This document shows, piece by piece, positions 1-4,991 of a DNA stretch of 5,714 nt. Origin of the DNA: Rubrobacter sp. (lineage in GTDB: Bacteria; Actinomycetota; Rubrobacteria; Rubrobacterales; Rubrobacteraceae); assembly GCA_016781725.1 (NCBI GenBank), contig JADDPU010000438.1, forward strand, positions 1 through 5,714, written 5' to 3'. Positions within the stretch are counted from its first letter, which is position 1. Each line of letters starts with the position of its first letter. Position numbers and translations under genes: made by a program. The notes below the pieces were generated by a model. It saw nothing but the letters and a program-made list of their open reading frames with translations. It was not told where the DNA came from and ran no database searches.

Positions 1-255
1 CTCGGAGCGCATCGATCTCGAGCTCCTTGTCGGCCACGATGCGCTTGAGGCGGGTGTTCTCCCGCTCCAGCTCTCGCAGTCGCTTGGCGTCATCGGCCTT
101 CATGCCGCCGAACTGGTTGCGCCAGCGGTGGTAGGTCTGCTCGGAAACCTCGAGGTGGCGGGACACCTCGGCGAGGTCCTTGCCTTCCCGAGTATCCGGT
201 CGGCCTCTCGGAGCTTGCGGATGATCTGCTCGGGTGTGTGTCGTCGTCTGGCCAT
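1..255 (-). pseudogene. IS3-family transposase OrfA, frameshifted, cut by the window edge
   Basis: Reads leftward from an ATG at 253-255, with GGGAGG about 10 bases upstream (264-269). The protein begins MARRRHTPEQIIRKLREADR, a typical IS3-family OrfA N-terminus. After residue 23 the frame shifts and homology resumes as EGKDLAEVSRHLEVSEQTYH, then RWRNQFGGMKADDAKRL and the leucine-zipper-like stretch RELERENTRLKRIVADKEL. That is the usual OrfA order: an HTH that binds the terminal repeats, then a coiled coil for multimerisation. The shift is explained by one missing base in the C-run at 187-189 (a G-run in the gene). OrfB should follow beyond the left edge. Family assignment is sure from the motifs; the subgroup is not. 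If the missing base is a sequencing error, the gene is intact as far as it can be seen. Confidence 0.85.
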
Positions 256-273
256 CGTGATGATCCTCCCTTC

Positions 274-289
274 GCCCACCATCGTGGGC
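274..289 (-). promoter_or_regulatory. Stem-loop in the IS3 orfA leader
   Basis: GCCCAC and GTGGGC form a perfect 6-bp stem with a 4-base loop. It lies just upstream of the orfA Shine-Dalgarno sequence (264-269) and just inside the element's terminus. A leader hairpin at this place in an insertion sequence could limit transposase translation from read-through transcripts; that role is inferred. Confidence 0.4.
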
Positions 290-304
290 AACGGGCTCTC
301 ATCA

Positions 305-334
305 CGGGTGGACCGATCTCAGGGGATCAGGCCA
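305..334 (-). repeat. IS3 copy 1 left terminal inverted repeat
   Basis: The element starts on the minus strand with TGGCCTGATCCCCTG. Its inner 12 bases (plus strand CGGGTGGACCGA, 305-316) are identical to those at 5637-5648, and the outer part is imperfectly shared with the right terminus (GGGG…TC…GG…CA). The TG…CA ends are standard for IS3 elements. The boundary at 334 was chosen because it gives TG at the tip and a 4-bp flanking duplication that restores the IS30 frame. Confidence 0.75.
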
Positions 335-338
335 GTAG
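335..338. repeat. Target-site duplication of IS3 copy 1 (CTAC on the minus strand)
   Basis: The four bases outside the IS3 terminus read CTAC on the minus strand. The same CTAC lies outside the matching right terminus at 5666-5669 on the plus strand. IS3 elements usually duplicate 3-5 bp. Collapsing the two copies gives a continuous IS30 reading frame, which is independent support. Confidence 0.65.
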
Positions 339-814
339 TCGCTCAGCTGGTCGTTCGCCGCGAGCTTCGACACCTTCGGCCGGCTCGCTCGCCGATCGGC
401 GTGCCACTGCGCTGTGGTCGCTCGATACTCCAACCCGGCTGTGCGCGTCGAGGCGTTCCGGCGCAGCTCACGAGAGATCGTCGACGGGGAACGCCCGATG
501 CGGCGGGCGATCTCGCGGACACCGTGCTTCTGGGCGTGCAAGATCGCGATCTCCTCGCGCTCCTCGAACGACAGGTAGCGGTCCGACACCGGAACCAACT
601 TCAGGGGTGGCATGCCGCCAGCTTCCCGGAAGGACCGAGCCCCGAACGCGGATGACATGCCTACGGCGGCCGCGGCCTCCTCGCTCGTCAACCCCCGCGC
701 AATCGCCTCCCAGAACCCGACCCGATGCTCCCGACGCGCAGTCGACGGTCGCCCCGGCGACCAGATCTTCCCCCGCATCTCCCGAACCGCCTGCTGACGC
801 TCGTACTTGTACAT
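335..814 (-). pseudogene. IS30-family transposase, N-terminal part, interrupted by IS3
   Basis: The chosen start is the ATG at 812-814 (protein begins MYKYERQQAVREMRGKIW), preceded by GGAGGTG at 823-829 on the complement. About 160 residues are present. Near residues 25-55 is a first HTH-like segment (FWEAIARGLTSEEAAAAVGM). Near 85-125 is the IS30-type HTH (YLSFEEREEIAILHAQKHGV followed by REIARRIGRSPSTISRELRR), which recognises the element ends. The catalytic DDE domain is absent, because the frame runs into the IS3 terminus at 334 right after the residues AANDQLSDY. The continuation (VQDRLAGKIERPDGT) is found at 5670-5714 on the other strand. No frameshift is seen inside this part. It can encode only the DNA-binding half, which might act as an inhibitor of intact IS30 copies if expressed (inference). 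Confidence 0.85.
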
Positions 815-820
815 GGCCGG

Positions 821-842
821 AACACCTCCGCCTTGAGGTGTT
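821..842 (-). promoter_or_regulatory. Hairpin that includes the IS30 transposase ribosome binding site
   Basis: AACACCTC (821-828) and GAGGTGTT (835-842) form a perfect 8-bp stem with a 6-base loop. In the minus-strand transcript the downstream arm contains most of the Shine-Dalgarno GGAGGTG, about 8 bases before the AUG. Folding would therefore hide the ribosome binding site. Insertion sequences such as IS10 and IS50 are known to use sequestering structures to block translation from outside transcripts; that this one does so is inferred. Confidence 0.55.
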
Positions 843-864
843 GCTACGACCACCTGAATCCGCC

Positions 865-1184
865 CAGTACCTCAGCATCCGCTACGCCGATCGCCTCGCG
901 GCCAACGAAAATCGTCGCCTCGGTCGGATCCAAGGGCGACTCGTTCGACAACGCCAATGGCCGAGAGCTTCAACGGGCTCTACAAGTGGGAGCTCATCTA
1001 CCGGCAAGGCCCGTGGCGGGGCCTCGACGACGTCGAGTTCGCCACCATGACCTACGTCGACTGGTTCAACCACCGACGCCTGCACGGCACCATCACCGCC
1101 GGCCCCAGCTACACCACCCCGGCCGCCCACGAAGCCGACTACTACCGTCACAGCACCCCGGCCCTCGAGCCGGTCACCCAATAA
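865..1184 (+). pseudogene. IS3-family transposase OrfB, C-terminal third (copy 2), two frameshifts
   Basis: The end of an IS3 DDE transposase is recognisable across three frames: QYLSIRYADRLA (865-900), then IVASVGSKGDSFDNA (911-955), then MAESFNGLYKWELIYRQG and onward to the stop at 1182-1184. The segment GSKGDSFDNA…AESFNG surrounds the catalytic glutamate of the DDE triad, and TYVDWFNHRRLHGTI is the family's C-terminal signature. Removing one A from the run at 908-911 and one from 955-956 restores a continuous frame (…LAANEIVASVGSKG… and …FDNAMAESFNG…). Everything upstream of QYLS, including both catalytic aspartates and orfA, is missing, because IS30-related sequence begins by about position 860. 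It differs from the orfB at the right end of the window, so it belongs to another IS3 type. Confidence 0.85.
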
Positions 1185-1214
1185 CCCGAGCGGTCATGGA
1201 ACCCGGGGCGCTCA
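1185..1214 (+). repeat. Right terminal inverted repeat of IS3 copy 2 (predicted)
   Basis: Directly after the orfB stop, the sequence on the complement reads TGAGCGCCCCGGGTTCCATG, starting with TG as IS3 tips do. Immediately outside (from 1215) the complement carries coding sequence of the neighbouring transposase. The opposite terminus is missing, so the boundary rests on the TG tip and on where the neighbour's frame begins. Confidence 0.55.
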
Positions 1215-1507
1215 CACATGGGTGGGGGTGGCGTTGGACAGCTGGGCCGGCGCCGGGGCTTGGGCACGAGAGCCTCGGGTCCGTAGCGCTCAGCCAGGCG
1301 CTTCCACTGGTAGAACGTCTTGCGGGAGATGCCGAAGACCCGGCAGGTCTGCGTGATGTTGCCGGTGCGCTCTGCGTGATCCAGCACGTGCAGGCGCCGG
1401 TGGTAGATGATCTCGGTTGGGGTCACGGTGATGGGCTCCTTGGTCTCTGTGGTAGGAGCCACAGGGTCCATCACCGGCCCCACCAAGTGGGGGACCTGCA
1501 AACTCAT
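1215..1507 (-). pseudogene. N-terminal HTH part of an IS481-like (rve-type) transposase, truncated
   Basis: The frame opens at ATG 1505-1507. GGAGG sits directly against this ATG, too close for good initiation, so the ATG at 1469-1471 (MDPVAPTTETKEPITV) is an alternative start. The core is a homeodomain-like HTH of the kind found at the front of IS481-type transposases: EIIYHRRLHVLDHAERTGNI, TQTCRVFGISRKTFYQWKRL, then AERYGPEALVPKPRRRP. After RRRP the expected continuation QLSNATPTHV lies in another frame, shifted by one base at the run 1244-1246. It is then cut by the IS3 terminus at 1214, so no catalytic domain is left. IS481 membership is probable rather than proven without the catalytic part. 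Confidence 0.65.
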
Positions 1508-1529
1508 CCTCCGGACAGGAAGGCCTAGC

Positions 1530-1700
1530 TAGTGGCTCGACGGGCTCAGTATCGATGATGCACCGCCAAACTTCGGCGAGCGACACGCCGAGCATGTCTG
1601 CCAGGAACCGAGTTGAGACCAGCAGCCTTCAACGCAGCTGGACCGTTTCGAATGTCCCCGGTCTTCACAAGCTCGTACGCGGTAATTGAGTTGAGTCTTG
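1530..1700 (-). other. Interval downstream of the integrase with weak coding remnants
   Basis: No intact gene is visible. On the minus strand two frames carry protein-like pieces: SLTRLNSITAYELVKTGDIR (about 1655-1715) and VSTRFLADMLGVSLAEVW (about 1565-1625). The second resembles the turn of a small HTH protein, and one base change near 1615-1620 would join them. This could be a decayed small DNA-binding protein downstream of the integrase, but the evidence is thin and no family is assigned. Confidence 0.25.
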
Positions 1701-3168
1701 TTAGTGATCCGAGCCAGTGCCGCTGATCCCGGAAGAAGGCGGCTCGTGGACCAGGCGGCCAAGGTGCTCGGCGGCTCTGCGGTCTGCCGAACGGCGAGAA
1801 CGGGAGTAGTGCTTGACTAATACCTGAGGGCCGTGCCCCTGGCGCTGGGAAACCATGCTGATGTTGAAGCCGGCGTCGAGAAGTTCGCTTGAGGTGAACT
1901 TGCGGAGGGCGAGGATCAAGCCGTCGAAGTGGAGCGAGAGACCGCGCTGTGTCGCAGCCTCGCGTCGCTCCGCCGACGCGATGGCAAGGGCGGCCCAACG
2001 ATCGCTTCGTCCCGATCGGGCACCGATGTCCGGAAGCGACATCCCGCCCTTTGGGGCAGGCCCAGGCAACCCGGGCCGTCGGTCCGCCGCCTGCTGACGG
2101 AACAGCCGGAGCGCTTCGTCCTCACGTGCAATAGTCGCGGGCTTCTTCTCCTCGATACCGAGGTGTTCCTTTAGGAGAGCCACGCGCTTCCTGACGTAGT
2201 CAGCAGGGATGGGTTCTGATCCGTCGACCGAAAGCGTAAAGACGAAGGGATCGGCGGCGAGGATGGCTCCAACTTCCTTCGCTCGCTCATCGACCTGCCC
2301 GCAGTGACGGCGCAGCATGGCGATCGTCCCCTCGTCAACATAGAACGTGCGCTCCTTGCGGGTCTTCGTTGGCTTGACCCGCTTGCCGTCCATGGCGGAG
2401 TCCACCACGATCCGCATCTCGTCCCAGCGGACCCGCGATCGCCGCAGGCCCACCAGTTCTCCACGCCGCATTCCCGTCACCGCGCCCAAGACGAGGACGG
2501 GCGCGATCTCGGGAGCAATGGCCACGGCTTCGGTGAGCAGCGTCGACAGCTCATGGACCTCGGGAGGGGTGCGCTCCTTCGAGACGTACGTGCTGGTGGG
2601 GAGCTGGAACTCGACCATCGGATTGCGTGTGATGATCCGACGCCTCTTGGCCCAGCGAAAGAAGGGGCCGTACAGGCTCTTCGCCTGGTTGAGCCTCGAG
2701 CGACTGAGACCAGCGGCGCGCATCTTGCCGAAGGGCTCGGTCGAGCAGTGCCTCATCGACGTCCCGGACTGGGCGTCGTCCAATCTCGGGGGCGAACCAT
2801 CGCTCGTGCAACTTGCGGTAGTCGGCGATGGTCCTCTGCTCGCGGCCCTTCTCCCCGGCGAGATACTTGTCCAGGAACATCGCCACAGCCTCGTCCATCT
2901 TGATCCCGCGGAGATCCTTTGCGGCAGGTGGCCCACCGCTGCCCACCTCGGCGACGAAGCTCGCCAGTTCGTGTGCGGCGGCTTGGGCAGAACCAACTGA
3001 GACCGTTCGGTACAGACGCTGCGATCCGGCGCCGGCGGGACGGCGATGCGTGACTGTTAGCTCCCAGACGCCTGGACGCACCTCCCGCATCGATCCGCCA
3101 CCCTTGTGGCCTCGCCTCCTATTGCTGTTGCCGTTCGCGGGGTTACTCGCCTGCCTACTGGGGGACAC
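1701..3168 (-). pseudogene. int: Tyrosine recombinase (integrase) of an integrative element, one frameshift
   Basis: Site-specific recombinase that would integrate and excise the element at the tRNA-Lys site beside it. Removing one base from the G-run 2733-2735 gives a 488-residue protein. Residues 27-85 are an arm-binding-like N-terminal domain (MREVRPGVWELTVTHRR). About 90-190 is the core-binding SAM-like domain (MDEAVAMFLDKYLAGEKGRE… to FFRWAKRRRIITRNPMVEF). About 200-475 is the catalytic domain. Visible catalytic residues: Arg234 in TGMRRGEL, Lys268 in PTKTRKERT, Arg422 in LALRKFTSSELL, His445 in RQGHG and nucleophile Tyr454 in VKHYS. The His normally three residues before the second Arg is Leu419; this may be normal in the subfamily. 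Residues 371-405 form an HTH-like insert. The GTG start at 3166-3168 overlaps the upstream gene by 14 bases; ATG 3088-3090 with GGTGG upstream is the alternative. The frameshift may be decay or a sequencing error. Confidence 0.9.
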
Positions 3169-3400
3169 TCAGGTGATCGATGCGAACGCAGGCGGGTTCG
3201 TCCGGACAGGGCAGGACCCTCACATCAGCCTGAAGGGGTCCATGCGCAAGCTCCCATGCAATGCGGTATGCGGGCAGTTCCTTGCCCTCGACGCGCATCC
3301 GGCCGGTTCCCGCATCGGGCCTGACGGCCCCACGCCACAGGTGGTGTTCGCCGCACCGATCGACCAACCTGTCGAAGCGCTGTTGCAACGATCGTGCCAT
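3155..3400 (-). CDS. Small HNH-like protein paired with the integrase
   Basis: An 81-residue protein starting at ATG 3398-3400 with a very strong Shine-Dalgarno (AAAGGAGGT, 3405-3413), the best in the window. It matches the pattern of short actinobacterial HNH-type proteins: CGEHHLWRGAV, a G-x-G turn (GTGRMRVEGKEL), AYRIAWELAHGPL, and the end motif LPCPDEPACVRIDHLSV with C65, C71 and H76. The histidine usually found just before the first Cys is Pro64, so nuclease activity is doubtful and a DNA-binding role is more likely. Its stop overlaps the integrase GTG by 14 bases, implying co-transcription and translational coupling. It sits between the attachment site and the integrase, where recombination directionality factors often lie; that role is a guess. 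No membrane or signal segment is present. Confidence 0.75.
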   Translation of the reverse strand: MARSLQQRFDRLVDRCGEHHLWRGAVRPDAGTGRMRVEGKELPAYRIAWELAHGPLQADVRVLPCPDEPACVRIDHLSVPQ

Positions 3401-3414
3401 CCCGACCTCCTTTG

Positions 3415-3427
3415 ACCCGTACCGGGT
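3415..3427. promoter_or_regulatory. Palindrome just upstream of the HNH-like gene
   Basis: ACCCG-TAC-CGGGT is a perfect 5-bp inverted repeat with a 3-base centre. It lies right before the Shine-Dalgarno of the 3155-3400 gene. Its position suits an operator or a leader structure controlling the HNH-like gene and integrase. A related ACCGGGTACG occurs at 3743-3752. I could not place a convincing -35/-10 promoter between here and 3500. Confidence 0.35.
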
Positions 3428-3491
3428 GAGGACGAAGTGGACGGCCAAGGGGACATCTTGGCGTCGGCAGTCGAGCGCCGGTGGGCAAAGA

Positions 3492-3558
3492 GTGTACGCG
3501 AAAAGTGTACGGGGATGTGTACGCGCGGTCCGAACCGCGTACACGCACCTTCGTACAC
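3492..3558. repeat. Cluster of five GTGTACG repeats (integrase-side arm)
   Basis: GTGTACGCG at 3492-3500, GTGTACGGG at 3505-3513 and GTGTACGCG at 3517-3525 are direct repeats spaced 12-13 bases apart. The same motif is inverted at 3536-3544 (CGCGTACAC) and 3550-3558 (TTCGTACAC), 14 bases apart. Clustered, roughly helically phased short repeats beside a recombination core are what arm-type sites for a tyrosine integrase or excisionase sites look like. No coding frame explains them. Confidence 0.7.
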
Positions 3559-3613
3559 CGCTCGGCTGGGGTTGTTAGACCCAGGGTTGCCCCTTGAGCA
3601 GGGCTTTCGTGAG

Positions 3614-3683
3614 TGCGCCCCCTGGGATTCGAACCCAGAACCTGCGGATTAAGAGTCCGTTGCCGATCATCCACTGAATGCGC
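3614..3683 (-). tRNA. tRNA-Lys(CUU)-like segment, 3' part good, 5' part degenerate
   Basis: On the minus strand the 3' half is canonical: anticodon stem ACGGA/TCCGC (one mismatch) around loop CTCTTAA with anticodon CTT, variable loop AGGTT, T arm CTGGG-TTCGAAT-CCCAG, acceptor strand GGGGCGC and discriminator A (3614). Upstream, GCGC at 3680-3683 can pair with the last four acceptor bases and an AGTGGAT D-loop-like string is present. The rest of the acceptor strand does not pair properly, no D stem forms, and the whole is about 3 bases short. It is most likely the tRNA identity segment carried by an element (about 3614-3661) rather than a working tRNA gene. Confidence 0.6.
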
Positions 3684-3705
3684 TCCAGGCTGCTGACCTG
3701 CACTT

Positions 3706-3960
3706 CTATCGCTGCGAGCGTCCACCGCGTACACGCAATCTCACCGGGTACGACCGAGATACGCGGTCGGATACGCGGTTGACTCCTCGTCGGCCGCCGA
3801 GAGAGGACGGGCGGACTGGGCATGTCGTGACAGCAGCTTCATCGGGGCGCTCTCGCGCCAGATCGAGGCGCTTGATCTTGACGGGCGGCGGCTCGTCCTC
3901 GACCAGCTGGACGACCTGCCACCCGCGATCGGTGTCCTCTCACCGAGGGTGTTGGTGCCG
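3706..3960 (-). pseudogene. C-terminal fragment of an unknown gene
   Basis: From the IS21 fragment's break to a TAG at 3706-3708 the minus strand is open, with strong G/C third-position bias for about 40 codons (DTDRGWQVVQLVEDEPPPVK, IKRLDLARERPDEAAVT). The remaining residues run through the attP arm repeats and look less protein-like, so the true stop may once have been elsewhere. I do not recognise the family. The start is lost: the adjoining IS21 transposase sequence begins between about 3945 and 3975. It lies on the far side of attP from the integrase. Confidence 0.35.
3726..3779. repeat. Outer arm repeats of the attachment site
   Basis: CGCGTACAC at 3726-3734 is an exact copy of the inverted motif at 3536-3544. 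GATACGCGGT occurs twice as exact direct repeats at 3758-3767 and 3770-3779, 12 bases apart. They lie on the opposite side of the tRNA segment from the main cluster. Confidence 0.6.
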
Positions 3961-3969
3961 GCGGCACCG

Positions 3970-4405
3970 ACTCCAGGCCGACACGGCACAGAAGATATGC
4001 AGCCCGTCCTCGCTCCCCCAGTCGATGATGAGCGTCTCGGCCGGAGACCACACGCCAGGGCGCCGTCCCCGGTGGTGCTACGCCCGCCAGTCGCTCTTGG
4101 CCCGGGCCACCAGCCGGCGGAAGTTGCGGGCTGAGCCGGTGTACGGCGGAGCGAGCCTCGGGCAGCAGGCGCTTGGCCGAGATGCGCCCCTTGGTGCTGT
4201 GGACCCGCTTGGCCACGACGTCGCGCACGACGTCGTAGTTGCGGGCTCGCTCCGCCCGCCTGGGCGGCTGCGGGCCGTGCTGCTGGGCGAGCACGGCTCG
4301 CTTGACCGTCTTGGCGGTGGTGCCGCAGATGTCTGCTGCACCTCGAAAGCTACCCACGTCGTAGTAGGCGCCGACCATGTCCATCTTCTCCCTCGCTGAT
4401 TTCAT
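3970..4405 (-). pseudogene. istA: IS21-family transposase IstA, N-terminal part, frameshift and nonsense codon
   Basis: Starts at ATG 4403-4405 with GGAGG about 10 bases upstream. The protein begins MKSAREKMDMVGAYYDVGSF and has the IstA HTH FRGAADICGTTAKTVKRAV, then AERARNYDVVRDVVAKRVHS and GRISAKRLLPEAR. Near 4145-4155 the frame shifts by one base and resumes as YTGSARNFRRLVARAKSDWRA. An in-frame TAG (4078-4080) sits where a Gln codon (CAG) would fit, and the same frame continues HHRGRRPGVWSPAETLIIDW, including the first catalytic Asp, up to AVSAWSR near 3970. There all similarity stops, so the second Asp, the Glu and the ATPase partner gene istB are missing. IS21 is sure from the N-terminus. 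The fragment cannot transpose. Confidence 0.85.
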
Positions 4406-4496
4406 GAAGGCGTCCTCCGGCCCAAGCGGTGTTGGTGTGCACCGCCACCGTTTCGGGCCGGGGGACACGCCGGGTAGATGCCTCAGCGAGGGGTGG

Positions 4497-4581
4497 GGAC
4501 TTCTAGTTGGCCACCAGCGGGGAACCTCGACGTGTCCACACTCGAGGACTTTTTTTCATGGCCACGGACAACTAGTCATGG
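4497..4581 (-). repeat. Three imperfect repeats in the IS21 terminal region
   Basis: On the plus strand: GGACTTCTAGTTGGCC (4497-4512), GGACTTTTTTTCATGGCC (4546-4563) and GGACAACTAGTCATGG (4566-4581). They share GGAC…(C/T)…(CAT/TT)GG. Several repeats inside the left end, upstream of istA, are usual for IS21 elements, where they bind the transposase. The outer tip of the element is probably close to 4585-4600 but cannot be fixed because the other end is missing. Confidence 0.5.
4525..4547. repeat. Inverted repeat between the IS21 end repeats
   Basis: CCTCGA (4525-4530) and TCGAGG (4542-4547) are a perfect 6-bp inverted repeat with an 11-base spacer (CGTGTCCACAC). It lies between two of the terminal repeats and may be part of the transposase-binding region or the istA promoter. 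No function can be assigned from sequence alone. Confidence 0.3.
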
Positions 4582-4591
4582 ACACGCCGGT

Positions 4592-4920
4592 CTAGAGGAC
4601 TCGCACGCGGAGCGTCATCCTCAACCAGCGCTCCTTCCCGTCTTGGTCCTGCAGCTACCCGTCACCGGGGCGAGGAGAGCGGTCGTCTGTCCACCGGGGA
4701 TCGCGCCACTGGGACAGCACCAGGGCGCCGGGCGTTACCGGGTGGCCATGCCGCACGACTGCGCCGGAAGTCGGGCGGTCCACGGTGAGCCTCTTCGTGG
4801 CGACAACGTCGGCATGCGTTGGGGTCGTATGTGCGGCGTTCGTTGCGGCGGCGGTCCTACCGACGTCGTCTCGGCACTCGCGGGTGACAGCGCTCGTGCC
4901 GTCGGGTCGAGCGGCGCCTG
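4592..4920 (-). pseudogene. Possible gene remnant, unknown family
   Basis: One minus-strand frame has biased third positions (about three quarters G/C) and protein-like composition: ADVVATKRLTVDRP near 4775-4820, then TPGALVLSQWRDPRWTDDR (about 4675-4735). It reaches a TAG near 4658 and continues LQDQDGKERWLRMTLRVRVL to a TAG at 4592-4594, next to the IS21 end. No start codon with a ribosome site is visible in this frame, which stays open upstream past 4970. It could be a decayed gene cut by the IS21 insertion, or noncoding DNA that is open by chance at high GC. I recognise no family. Confidence 0.3.
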
Positions 4921-4951
4921 CTTGATTGTTGAAGTCAGGGTTCCCCGGGCG

Positions 4952-4978
4952 GAAGTTGTCGTCAGAGATGACAACTTC
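4952..4978 (-). terminator. Stem-loop just downstream of the unknown gene
   Basis: GAAGTTGTC (4952-4960) and GACAACTTC (4970-4978) form a perfect 9-bp stem with a 9-base loop. It starts 14 bases after the stop of the gene ending at 4992. There is no T-tract, so it is a candidate for a U-less actinobacterial terminator, an mRNA-stabilising stem, or a protein-binding palindrome. Confidence 0.45.
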
Positions 4979-4991
4979 GAGCGCGCAATTT

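Larger units (their letters stand above)
1..334 (-). mobile_element. IS3-family insertion sequence (copy 1), left end
   Basis: The element comprises the terminal repeat at 305-334, a leader of about 50 bases, and orfA reading off the left edge. It interrupts an IS30 transposase gene, whose codons resume immediately outside the terminal repeat. The matching right end of the same kind of element lies at 5505-5665 on the opposite strand. Confidence 0.8.
3492..3779. other. attP: Putative attP attachment site of the integrative element
   Basis: A tRNA-Lys 3' segment (3614-3661) is flanked on both sides by short repeats sharing TACG(C/G)G: five copies at 3492-3558, and at 3726-3734, 3758-3767 and 3770-3779. 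The int/HNH transcription unit reads away from it. Core plus arms on both sides is the layout of an unsplit attP rather than attL or attR. The 5' half of the tRNA is not restored, which also argues against a simple integrated left junction. Confidence 0.6.

Noticed and set aside
238..1528. Long plus-strand open frames across 238-1050 and 725-1528
   Set aside because: They are shadows of the IS30 and IS481-like genes on the minus strand. Only the short stretches at 865-900 and 911-955 in these frames are real, as parts of the IS3 orfB remnant.
2304..3000. Plus-strand open frames opposite the integrase
   Set aside because: Arg/Ser/Pro-rich translations with no recognisable motif, while the minus strand carries clear recombinase motifs. 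They are shadows.
3400..3520. A sigma-70 type promoter for the HNH-like gene and integrase
   Set aside because: TACACT-like -10 strings occur within the GTGTACG repeats, but no -35 lies at proper spacing.
3492..3558. CRISPR-like or iteron-like repeat array
   Set aside because: The units are only 7-9 bases, partly inverted, without uniform spacers. Their place beside a tRNA core and integrase fits arm-type sites better. An iteron origin would need a replication initiator gene, and none is seen.
3614..3683. A fully functional tRNA-Lys gene
   Set aside because: The 3' half is perfect, but the acceptor 5' strand and D stem do not form, so I kept it only as a tRNA-like attachment segment.
3225..3734. 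A minus-strand open frame of 169 codons through the tRNA-like region
   Set aside because: It translates the tRNA segment (LNPQVLGSNPRG is the usual read-through of a tRNA T arm) and the arm repeats. It is not a gene.
4078..4080. Amber codons recoded as an amino acid (TAG in istA and near 4658)
   Set aside because: The window also has frameshifts in the same genes, and other genes end normally at TAG (3155-3157, 4992-4994, 5634-5636). Ordinary decay or sequence error is simpler.
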